Shown here: positions 9,871 to 17,258 of the stretch, piece by piece
Layout: each line of letters opens with the position of its first letter
Numbering within the stretch: position 1 is the stretch's first letter
Assembly: GCA_963810555.1 (NCBI GenBank)
Contig: CAWENX010000014.1
Span: forward strand, 1-64,000
Length of the DNA stretch: 64,000 nucleotides
Direction: 5' to 3'
Source: G963677325 sp963810555
GTDB taxonomy: Bacteria > Bacteroidota > Bacteroidia > Bacteroidales > Prolixibacteraceae
The notes under the pieces: generated by a model
Database searches by the model: none
Told to the model about the DNA's origin: nothing
The model's input: the letters and a program-made list of their open reading frames with translations, nothing else
Position numbers and translations under genes: made by a program

Positions 9871-9903
9871 AATAATTAAATATTGACATTTAACTGATTT
9901 CAA

Positions 9904-10761
9904 ATGAAAAATTCAAGAAGACAATTTTTTAAGAAAGCCGGTGCAGGAATACTGGCTTTAGGAGCTGTTCCTGCACTTAAGACATCTGAAGTATTTGCTT
10001 CAGAAACCACCTTTGAACCTAAAAAACCTGAATTATTCAAACTTGGTGTGGCAGGCTGGACATTTTGGAAGATGAAATTGGAGCCGGCACTTGACGAAAT
10101 GGAAAAGGCAGGAGCTCACTACCTGTGTATTAAGAGTTTTCATCTGCCATACGATTCCACACCTGAACAGATTGCTGAATTCAAAGCAAAGCTTGCGGCG
10201 AAAGGTGTTACAGGATTGGCTGTAGGACCGGTGAATATGAAATCGGAAGCCGAAACCGATCAGATGTTTGAATATGCCAAACGTGTGGGCGTAAAGATCA
10301 TGTCGGCTGTCCCGTCTTTTGAAATGCTTCCGTACGTGAGCAAAAAGGCAAAGGAATATGATATTAAAGTAGCTATTCATAATCATGGTTACGGCGATAA
10401 GATGTACCCAACGCTCAAGAGCATTTACGAAAAAGTAAAAGACCTGGATGTACGTGTTGGGATGTGTCACGATATTGGTTACACAAGACAGCTTGGATTC
10501 GATCCTGCTGCAGAGACCATTAAATATGCGGAGAGAATTCATGATGTTCATCTGAAGGATATTGACTCCGAAGGGAAAGACATGAAAGATGTTCCTGTGG
10601 GCCGCGGCATCATTGATATTCCCGCTTTTGTTAAAGCCCTGCGGAAAATAAAATACAGCAATCTTGTTCATCTCGAATACGAAAAAGATCCCACCGATAA
10701 CCTTGCCGGAATAACCGAATCATTGGGTTATTTCAGGGGAGTGATTGCCGGAATGCAATAA
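9904..10761 (+). CDS. Exported sugar phosphate isomerase/epimerase (AP-endonuclease-2-like TIM barrel)
   Basis: A 285-residue protein starting with a Tat-like signal (NSRRQFFKKAGAGILALGAV), so it is probably exported folded to the periplasm. The mature part is a xylose-isomerase-like TIM barrel. It shows LGVAGWTFWKMKLEPALDEM, then KVAIHNHGYGDK, VGMCHDIGYTRQLGFDP, IHDVHLKDID, a VPVGRGIIDIPAFVKAL segment and LVHLEYEKDP. The His, Asp and Glu residues in these strands are the usual metal site. Exported members are common beside Gfo/Idh dehydrogenases in Bacteroidota, and their substrates are mostly unknown. It is probably transcribed alone: an array and palindrome precede it, and a terminator-like hairpin follows. 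Confidence 0.78.
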   Translation: MKNSRRQFFKKAGAGILALGAVPALKTSEVFASETTFEPKKPELFKLGVAGWTFWKMKLEPALDEMEKAGAHYLCIKSFHLPYDSTPEQIAEFKAKLAAKGVTGLAVGPVNMKSEAETDQMFEYAKRVGVKIMSAVPSFEMLPYVSKKAKEYDIKVAIHNHGYGDKMYPTLKSIYEKVKDLDVRVGMCHDIGYTRQLGFDPAAETIKYAERIHDVHLKDIDSEGKDMKDVPVGRGIIDIPAFVKALRKIKYSNLVHLEYEKDPTDNLAGITESLGYFRGVIAGMQ

Positions 10762-10806
10762 TTCCGCATGTGCGGGATAGGCTTTAGGCTTTTAGGAAAA
10801 CAAACC

Positions 10807-10834
10807 GCAGAGACGTGGCGTGCCGCGTCTCTGC
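10807..10834 (+). terminator. GTAGAGAC-type hairpin followed by T tract
   Basis: GCAGAGACGTGGCG pairs with TGCCGCGTCTCTGC (one G:T-type position) and is followed by TTTTTA. It lies 46 bp after the epimerase stop codon, so a rho-independent terminator is plausible. Confidence 0.65.
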
Positions 10835-10969
10835 TTTTTAATGCACTTCATTATATCCTTTTGATTTCATTTTCTTCACATCCGGTTCATTTCATGTTCA
10901 GTAAGTCCTTTCTATTGTCCTATTGACTAACAATAATCAATATAAAAAATGCGACTTACCATGAATTTT

Positions 10970-11101
10970 CCCTTATTCCCTCAGTAGAAAATTCAGTCCG
11001 ACTCATGAATTTCCCTTATTCCATTATTTAATTTAAATTCAGAATGAGGGAATAAGGACTGAGGTCTATTGTGTATCTTTTCTCTATTAAGGGAATAAGG
11101 G
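10970..11101. repeat. Nested inverted repeat (132 bp) upstream of blaI-like gene
   Basis: Outer 12-bp arms CCCTTATTCCCT (10970-10981) and AGGGAATAAGGG (11090-11101) are perfect. Inner 9-bp arms CCTTATTCC (11014-11022) and GGAATAAGG (11049-11057) share exactly the same centre at 11035.5. The intervening AGTAGAAAA/AATAGAGAAAA tracts also partly pair. It is a large imperfect hairpin of unknown role. Confidence 0.75.
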
Positions 11102-11236
11102 AGAATGGGAAATTTGCCTTACCAGAATTAAAATATATTGTGGGCCAATTTTTTTCACAAATATAAAACACACTAAATCAGATATTTGCAAAATAGTGAT
11201 CGAAAAAGATAATTATTTTTATTAAAAGCCTAAAAA

Positions 11237-11271
11237 TTAGTTGCAGAACTAAAATATTAGTCGTATGTTTG
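11237..11271 (+). promoter_or_regulatory. Promoter and probable BlaI-type operator
   Basis: TTG (11241-11243), a 20-bp spacer and TATGTTTG (11264-11271) form a good Bacteroidota promoter ending 22 bp before the regulator start. It is overlapped by three alternating half-sites: TTAGTT (11237), AACTAA (11247) and TTAGTC (11257), spaced 10 bp apart. They form two adjacent dyads, each with a 4-nt spacer. BlaI/MecI repressors bind such dyads over their own promoters, so autoregulation is likely. Confidence 0.65.
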
Positions 11272-11293
11272 TATTGCCAATATGTAAATACAG

Positions 11294-11671
11294 ATGAAGG
11301 AGCTTACCCGTGCCGAAGAACAAGTAATGCAAGTCCTGTGGGATTTGAAAAAAGGTTTCATTAAGGATATTGCCGAAAGGTTTCCTGAACCTAAACCTGC
11401 CAATACAACTATTTCGACTTTTGTAAAGATTCTTGAGAACAAAGGTTTTGTCGGGCATAAGGTTTATGGAACCAGTCATGAATACTATCCTCTTATAGAA
11501 AAGGAGGAATATACAAAAGCATTCATGGGCAATTTTGTGAAACGTTATTTTAACGATTCCTATCAGAAAATGGTATCATTTTTTGCGCGCGACAACGACG
11601 TTGCCATTGAAGATATGGAAGAAATGATGAAGGTATTAAAAGAAGAAATGAAAAAGAAGCGACAACCGTAA
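11294..11671 (+). CDS. BlaI/MecI/CopY-family transcriptional repressor
   Basis: A 125-residue winged-helix protein. MKELTRAEEQVMQVLWDLKK, then FIKDIAERFPEPKPANTTIS, the recognition helix region TFVKILENKGFVGHKVYG, and the C-terminal dimerisation part (FVKRYFNDSYQKMVSFFAR, MEEMMKVLKEEMKKK) match the BlaI family in length and order. It is followed after 11 bp by a BlaR1-type membrane protease, the usual sensor partner, so the two form an operon. In known systems the activated protease removes the repressor. No beta-lactamase gene is nearby, so the regulated target is not an obvious resistance gene. The upstream dyads at 11237-11261 are the likely operator. Confidence 0.9.
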   Translation: MKELTRAEEQVMQVLWDLKKGFIKDIAERFPEPKPANTTISTFVKILENKGFVGHKVYGTSHEYYPLIEKEEYTKAFMGNFVKRYFNDSYQKMVSFFARDNDVAIEDMEEMMKVLKEEMKKKRQP

Positions 11672-11682
11672 TTTATCAGATC

Positions 11683-13197
11683 ATGGGAGCATACCTTGTT
11701 AAATCGACGCTGGCAATCAGTTTTGCCTATCTTTTGTACCTGTTGTTTATGCAAAAAGTCAGTAATTTCAAATGGCTTAGGCTCTATTTACTGGGCATCT
11801 CGGTCATAGCATTTATTTTGCCTGCAGTATCTTTTCGGCTGCCGGAACAGCAAAAAATGATCGTGAATCTCCCGGAACAGTATGCCCAGGTGTTTGTGCC
11901 TCAGCCTGTGAATGTTGGTGAAGAAACCGCAGAACCTGGTATGGAGGTTAAAACAGTAGAGCATCCTTCGGTATTTACGTTGGCACAGGGCATAACCTAT
12001 GTCTATTTCATTGGTTTGGTATGGGTAATCCTTGTTCAGTTTATTGGTTATTTACGTTTGGTATTATTGGTTTTCAGACATGGGATAAGCCGGAGAGGTA
12101 AACGCCGGTTCGTATTCATAAAGGACCTACCCTCCCCTTTCTCGTTTTTTCGATTAATCTTCATTGATCCTCAACAGTTTCAAAGTAAAAGCAATGACGT
12201 CTTGCTTGAACACGAAACAGTGCATGTACGTCAATGGCATTCTATGGATCTGATCCTTTTAGAAGCAGTAACAGCTATTCATTGGTTCAATCCATTGGTG
12301 TGGCATATGAAACGTACATTAACGGAAGTTCACGAATTTTTGGCAGACCAGGGTACCATCAGTGAAAAATGTCCTCCAATCGAATATAAGCGGATACTTC
12401 TTTCGATAGTATGTGGTTTCGATGTTCGCCTTCCGGTACATGGAATGAATAGTTCACTTACAAAAAAACGTATACAAATGATAACTGACAATAAACAAAA
12501 CAAAAAGTGGTTCGCAATTTTGGTATTTCTCCTTGTGGCATTTATTGCGACGGGGTCATTTTCAAGTGTGGGTTTTGCACGTGGTTCAAATATCGGTCAG
12601 AAAATTTCTGAAGTGGTTAAAAAGGGAATTGTGACAGAAACATTTTCACCCGTAAATGACACTTTTGCTCAGTCGGTTCCGGGCTGGTTCAAAGCCGGTA
12701 GTAAACCGAACAGTTATAAAGTGGGCATTGATAAAACAATATTCAAGAGCGGGGGAAGCAGTGCATTTATGGAATCAACTGAACCTAAGATTGATGGATT
12801 TGGAACACTTATGCAGTCATGCAGTGCCCAGGATTATTTAGGTAAAAGGGTTAAAATGACCGGTTATATTAAATCAGAAAATGTTACAGATGGGGCCGGG
12901 ATGTGGTTGCGTGTTGATTCAAAGTCGGCTAGGACCATGTTAAGTTTTGATAATATGCAGGACAGACCAATAAAGGGCACTAAAGACTGGACGAAATGTG
13001 AAATTGTTTTAGATGTACCGGAAGAGAGCGGGACATTAAATTTTGGTGTATTACTAATTGGAACAGGTAAAGTTTGGTTTGACGATATTTCTTTTGAAAT
13101 TGTGGATAAGCAAATAAAAACGACAGGCAATTATGGAAATACCGGTATACCAGCTAATATTCCCGGTAAACCAGCTAATATTGACTTTGAAAAATAA
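11683..13197 (+). CDS. BlaR1-like M56 membrane metallopeptidase with unusual C-terminal sensor domain
   Basis: A 504-residue protein. Hydrophobic segments lie near residues 4-22, 32-53 and 100-128, followed by a cytoplasmic zinc-protease domain with HETVH near residue 177 and FNPLVWHMKRTLTEVHEFLA supplying the downstream glutamate. A further membrane segment (WFAILVFLLVAFIATG) lies near residues 275-295. The remainder, residues 310-480, would be outside the cytoplasm. It is not a penicillin-binding domain: SVPGWFKAGSKPNSYKVGID, GTLMQSCSAQDYLGKRVKM, FDNMQDRPIKGT and VWFDDISFEIV resemble a beta-sandwich found attached to other bacterial regulators. It presumably senses an envelope ligand other than beta-lactam. 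It is co-transcribed with the BlaI-like repressor. Confidence 0.82.
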   Translation: MGAYLVKSTLAISFAYLLYLLFMQKVSNFKWLRLYLLGISVIAFILPAVSFRLPEQQKMIVNLPEQYAQVFVPQPVNVGEETAEPGMEVKTVEHPSVFTLAQGITYVYFIGLVWVILVQFIGYLRLVLLVFRHGISRRGKRRFVFIKDLPSPFSFFRLIFIDPQQFQSKSNDVLLEHETVHVRQWHSMDLILLEAVTAIHWFNPLVWHMKRTLTEVHEFLADQGTISEKCPPIEYKRILLSIVCGFDVRLPVHGMNSSLTKKRIQMITDNKQNKKWFAILVFLLVAFIATGSFSSVGFARGSNIGQKISEVVKKGIVTETFSPVNDTFAQSVPGWFKAGSKPNSYKVGIDKTIFKSGGSSAFMESTEPKIDGFGTLMQSCSAQDYLGKRVKMTGYIKSENVTDGAGMWLRVDSKSARTMLSFDNMQDRPIKGTKDWTKCEIVLDVPEESGTLNFGVLLIGTGKVWFDDISFEIVDKQIKTTGNYGNTGIPANIPGKPANIDFEK

Positions 13198-13243
13198 AAG
13201 CCGAAGCACAGCAAGCGATATACAAAATGGAATCCTGCAGTAA

Positions 13244-13272
13244 GTAGAGACAAGGCAATGCCTTGTCTCTAC
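13244..13272. terminator. GTAGAGAC-type palindrome between convergent genes
   Basis: GTAGAGACAAGGCA and TGCCTTGTCTCTAC pair perfectly around a single A. It lies 46 bp after the protease gene and before the convergent gene at 13314, a position suited to a bidirectional terminator. Confidence 0.6.
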
Positions 13273-13313
13273 CTATTTTGAATATTTTGATTATCAGAAT
13301 AAATTTGAGGGTG

Positions 13314-14946
13314 TCAGACTTTAAATTCAATAACCAATTTTTTTCCCCATTCAAAAACAACCGTTTTTACTTTCCCCTCTTCATTATTTTGAGCATAGGG
13401 AGAGAATCCGTTCAGGTATCTGATCTCAAACTTTTTATCTGTTTTTATATATTTTTCATCAGTTATTGGTAAAGATGTAGTTACAGTTTTGTCAGAATCA
13501 ACAGAGAGGATAAGTCTGGCCAGATCTGAAATTTCCCACCTGATTTTGGCAGTAAAGGTTTTATAATATAAAGTTGCCTCAGCCCAGCCATTGCCCATAT
13601 TCAGTTCCCCTGTTTTAACAGTATAGGCGTCTTCACCAATCCTGAAGGTAGAGAAATCGGGATTGTTTTTTGATTTATAACCGGAAAGGATCACTCCTGC
13701 TTTTTCATGAGATAAATAAACCATATCCTGCTGATCGAGGTGATAATCATTTTTCGGATGAAGTGTCCGGCTTAATGCCAGCAGTGCCGAGAGTCCGGCC
13801 GTGAAACCGCTTTTACGGACAATGCCAAGGGGAAGAGTAATCCTGCTGTCGCCTTCTGTCCTGTTTTCAGGGATTCTGCAGTTCCCTGTATTCATGAGAT
13901 TTAATTCATGATAAATTACTGCCAGAGTCTCGACGGAGACTCTGCTGAAATCGACTGCATTTAAATTATCCACAATAAACCAGCGGCCTCTTGAGGTAAG
14001 TGAATGCAATGCCAATCCGAAATCGATTCCTTTACCTGACGAGTTGGTGCGTTCGTCAGCTATAGGGATCATCTGATAATCATAGTTGATGAAAGACCGG
14101 TAAAAATCGCCTGCCTTGATAAACTTCTCCTGCGAATTCTTCCTCCCGTCCAGGACATCGTAAAGGCACCCCAAAGTAAGACGTGTATAAACAAGCGAAG
14201 GGCCTGATTCCCTTTCCTTATTCGACGCCTCTTCAAAATAGCCGTCAGGATTAACAGAATCATACATTCTATGTGCAAAATCAAGCGTAACATCCACCCA
14301 TTCCGAATGATTGGATATCTTCCCGCAGTAAAAAATTCCCTGCATAAAAATGGCAGTGTGATTGTTGGTGTTCGTATACAGGTAGCCTTTGCCGGGAAAG
14401 AAATCCTTGTTCCATTTTATTGCAAGAGGAACCTGTTGTTCCACAAGATTCTGATAAACCTTTCTTTCTTCATCATTTAAAGTCGGTTCAAGAGTCTTAT
14501 AAGCAACAGCCAGATGAAGAAGAAGCCTTCTGAGCGGAGTATCCCACTTTGTCCCTTCTATATCCTTCCCGTAAATGTTTTCAGCATAATAGCGGCTGTT
14601 GTCAAGGACCTTATTGATTAAGAACCTTAGCTCTTTCGTTTCCCTTCAAGGCAAGCACTGCAAGGATTGAAATGCCACAGGCCTGGTAATCATAGTAATT
14701 CACTATCTTCTCAAGGTATTTTAATCCCGGTCTGTAATCTTTTAAATCTTTTCCGCCATTGAGATAGATTCTCTCCATGGCAGTCAGAATTTCATTTTCG
14801 ATTTTGCCCTTCACCTGATCAATGAAGTTCTTATCCAATTTCAGACGATCGGCAGAATATTTCGCTGCTGATTCAAAAGGCTGTGCCAGAATGCCTAATC
14901 CGGCAAGGGATGCCGTGGCCAGAAAATCACGTCTTGTTGTTTTCAT
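13314..14946 (-). CDS. Tat-exported protein of unknown function, (alpha/alpha)-barrel-like, one frameshift
   Basis: Frame 14611-14946 gives MKTTRRDFLATASLAGLGIL, a Tat-like signal, and stops after 111 residues. The sequence continues in the next frame (FLINKVLDNSRYYAENIYGK, then HLAVAYKTLEP) into the 376-codon frame at 13314-14444. Removing one base near CCC at 14642-14644 joins them into 543 residues. The middle has helix-rich segments with aromatic and asparagine residues (YLYTNTNNHTAIFMQGIFYC, NPDGYFEEASNKERESGPSL, VYTRLTLGCLYDVLDG) reminiscent of (alpha/alpha) toroid polysaccharide lyases or hydrolases. The C-terminus is beta-rich. I do not recognise the family with confidence. It is transcribed alone, divergently from the ECF sigma gene. 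The break may be a sequencing error. Confidence 0.6.
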
Positions 14947-15033
14947 GTGTTTATAAAGGCATTATAAGATTTCTCAACAACTAAAGAATTAAAGATTACA
15001 AGTTTAATCAAACCAATCAAACTTATAGTCAAA

Positions 15034-15061
15034 GTACAGACGCAAAATTTTACGTCTGTAC
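15034..15061. repeat. GTACAGACG palindrome in divergent gap
   Basis: GTACAGACG at the left pairs with CGTCTGTAC at the right around an AT-rich loop (CAAAATTTTA). It is a variant of the GTAGAGAC palindromes, lying between the Tat-exported protein and the sigma factor. Confidence 0.55.
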
Positions 15062-15160
15062 AAAGTTGTATTTGACCCGTTTCCTGTTCAAATCAGAACC
15101 GGTGATAATAAAAACTGTTATTCCAGCCCTTTTTCAATAGGAAAAACAATTAATTTTAGT

Positions 15161-15168
15161 TATATTTG
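15161..15168 (+). promoter_or_regulatory. Perfect -7 element overlapping the annotated sigma start
   Basis: TATATTTG matches TAnnTTTG and ends immediately before the first ATG (15169). If used, transcription begins near 15175, which would make the ATG at 15187 (MKLTVTDRELW) the real start. No clear -33 TTTG is seen. Confidence 0.4.
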
Positions 15169-15789
15169 ATGACCGATACCGTGCCTATGAAACTAACGGT
15201 CACCGATAGGGAACTCTGGGATGATTTCAGGAAGGGCGAAAATTACGCTCTTTCCCATATTTATTATTCCTATATCGATCGTCTCTTTCAATACTGCAGG
15301 AAATTTTCAAACGATAATGAACTGATAAAAGACATTATCCAGGATCTTTTTTTCGACCTCATCAGGACAAGGGAAAACCTGGGACCGACCGATAATATTT
15401 ATTTTTACCTGATAAAAGCCTTAAGACGCAGGATATTGTACTGCCCTGACGATGCAAAAAAAACAAAGACTTATGGTGATTTGAACAAATTGCCGTTTGC
15501 CAACATCATCTATTCCGTCGAACTGGAATTTATTCAAAAAGAGGAGCTTACGAATAAGGAGAAGATGATCAGGAACGCATTGAACAGTCTAAGTCCCAGG
15601 CAGCGCGAAATACTTTATTACCGTTTTACCTGCAATTTTGAGTACGACCAGATCTGCGAACTGATGTCGATAAAATACGATACAGCCAGGAAAATTGTAT
15701 TCAGGGCTTTAAAATCGCTAAGGGAACAATTGGCGGATTCATTCATTTTACTTTTTTCCTTTCAAAAAAGTATTTCGACAATTTGTTGA
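15169..15789 (+). CDS. ECF-type RNA polymerase sigma-70 factor
   Basis: About 206 residues. Region 2 is visible as ALSHIYYSYIDRLFQYCRKF, DNELIKDIIQDLFFDLIRTR and NIYFYLIKALRRRILY. Region 4 is the HTH LSPRQREILYYRFTCNFEYD with QICELMSIKYDTARKIVFRA. This is the Bacteroidota ECF group that pairs with FecR anti-sigma proteins to drive SusCD-type loci. The next genes are exactly FecR, SusC and SusD, so it very likely activates this glycan-import locus when the SusC plug signals substrate binding. The first ATG is at 15169; ATG 15187 is an alternative favoured by the overlapping promoter motif. The C-terminal 15 residues are variable. Confidence 0.88.
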   Translation: MTDTVPMKLTVTDRELWDDFRKGENYALSHIYYSYIDRLFQYCRKFSNDNELIKDIIQDLFFDLIRTRENLGPTDNIYFYLIKALRRRILYCPDDAKKTKTYGDLNKLPFANIIYSVELEFIQKEELTNKEKMIRNALNSLSPRQREILYYRFTCNFEYDQICELMSIKYDTARKIVFRALKSLREQLADSFILLFSFQKSISTIC

Positions 15790-15865
15790 AAATAATCTCA
15801 TTTTTAAGTCCACAAAAACCAAAATATCCCCTTTCTCCTATAAATAATCCATAATTAATGATTCA

Positions 15866-17074
15866 TTGGATATAAATTATTTAAACTTTTCCGTCGAGGA
15901 ACTCGCTGATGACAGGGAATTTATTGCCTGGGTCGTGCAAGGGAAGAACAAAACGGCATGGGAATTATTCCTGGCTGAATACCCTGATTTCAGATTTACT
16001 GCAACCCGGGCAAGAAAGATTATTGAAATTCTTCTCGATCATCAGGAAAAATTAAGTTCGGATGATATTTTAGAAATCTGGAAGAATATTGAGGAAATCG
16101 ATAAGTTTAACCATAGTCCCAAACATAAGTTCAGAATTAACATCATTCTGCGCTATGCTGCAATCCTGTTTCTCGTCTTGTCAATAGGTTCTGCAGGTTA
16201 TTGGTATTCAAGCCAAAAACAAAAGTTCTATGTTTACAAATCAAATTCAGATTCTGAAACCGGAAATCAATCTTACCTTTTTCTTTCAAACGGGACAAAA
16301 ATAGATTTGGAAAAGAAAGATTCGAAAATTGCCATGAATTCTGATCAAACAATCTTAATTAACGATGAAAAGAAGATTGATATGGGTAAAAAGGCAGGTT
16401 CTGATGAATCTGAAATGAATGAGGTTGTAATTCCTTATGGTAAGAAATCGAGTCTTTTGCTTGAAGACGGGACAAAGGTTTGGCTCAATGCAGGGAGCCG
16501 GATGGCATTCCCGACGAAATTCAAAGGCAATAAACGGGAAGTTTTCCTTGAAGGGGAAGCTTATTTTGAAGTAGCGCATAATGAGAAAATTCCGTTTATC
16601 GTGAATACGGATGGAATCGATGTTAGAGTATTGGGAACCAAATTTAACATTTCAGCCTATAAGTCAGACAATTTGTTGGAAACTGTGCTTGTAGACGGCA
16701 AGATAGCTATCAAAGAGAAGTCGCTCCTCAGTTTTTTAAAGAATGAGATTATATTGATACCCCATGAAAAGGCAAGCTTTGACAGGTCTGACGGTTCAAT
16801 ATCCGTGCAGAATTTTCCTGATGTTGACTATGCCACATCATGGACTTATGGATGGTTAAAATTCTCCAGGCAAAATCTGAACATTGTACTTCAGAAACTT
16901 CAAAGATATTATGACGTTCAGTTTGAATATGGTCAGGCAATAAGTTCCACTGATTTAATTACGGGTAAACTGGACCTAAAAGAAAATATTACCCAGGTAA
17001 TGGAAGCCGTGGCTGATGTAGCCGATCTTCATTACGAAATCAATGGAAGCAACATATATATAAATAAAAATTGA
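15866..17074 (+). CDS. FecR-family anti-sigma factor
   Basis: A 402-residue protein. The N-terminal cytoplasmic part (DINYLNFSVEELADDREFIA, then WELFLAEYPDF) is the usual anti-sigma domain. One membrane helix lies near residues 92-114 (INIILRYAAILFLVLSIGSA). The periplasmic FecR domain shows VVIPYGKKSSLLLEDGTKVW, LNAGSRMAFPTKFKGNKREV, FLEGEAYFEVAHNEKIPFIV and VRVLGTKFNISAY. The C-terminal DUF4974-type region is WLKFSRQNLNIVLQKLQRYY through ITGKLDLKENITQVMEAV. It should hold the sigma factor inactive until SusC signals. Only a TTG fits as start codon; the nearest ATG (15858) is out of frame. It lies 77 bp after the sigma gene, in the same operon. Confidence 0.88.
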   Translation: MDINYLNFSVEELADDREFIAWVVQGKNKTAWELFLAEYPDFRFTATRARKIIEILLDHQEKLSSDDILEIWKNIEEIDKFNHSPKHKFRINIILRYAAILFLVLSIGSAGYWYSSQKQKFYVYKSNSDSETGNQSYLFLSNGTKIDLEKKDSKIAMNSDQTILINDEKKIDMGKKAGSDESEMNEVVIPYGKKSSLLLEDGTKVWLNAGSRMAFPTKFKGNKREVFLEGEAYFEVAHNEKIPFIVNTDGIDVRVLGTKFNISAYKSDNLLETVLVDGKIAIKEKSLLSFLKNEIILIPHEKASFDRSDGSISVQNFPDVDYATSWTYGWLKFSRQNLNIVLQKLQRYYDVQFEYGQAISSTDLITGKLDLKENITQVMEAVADVADLHYEINGSNIYINKN

Positions 17075-17186
17075 CGATTGACAATATGCTGATGTGCCAA
17101 TGTGCTAATGTGCTGATTAATTAGTAATTAGTAATTATTTCTATTATATTATAAAAATTATTAAATTTTGTTATAAAAAGAAAAAA

Positions 17187-17214
17187 GGCCGGTAAATCTG
17201 CCAATTTACCGACC
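17187..17214 (+). promoter_or_regulatory. Leader hairpin upstream of susC-like gene
   Basis: GGTAAAT (17191-17197) and ATTTACC (17204-17210) pair around CTGCCA, extended by GGCC/GACC with one mismatch. There is no T tract after it. It sits 45 bp before the SusC start, so it may shape the mRNA leader rather than terminate. Confidence 0.45.
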
Positions 17215-17258
17215 TGATGTTTAATTCAATCGATGTTAAATTAAAACTTTACGAAAGT

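Larger units (their letters stand above)
9348..9903. other. Long intergenic region with an 11-bp-period array
   Basis: The 556-bp gap holds the inverted array at 9415-9518, a possible -7 element TACTTTTG at 9811-9818 for the downstream gene, and a GTAGAGAC-type palindrome at 9843-9870. The short frame at 9425-9625 consists partly of the repeat array and is not a credible gene. Confidence 0.6.
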
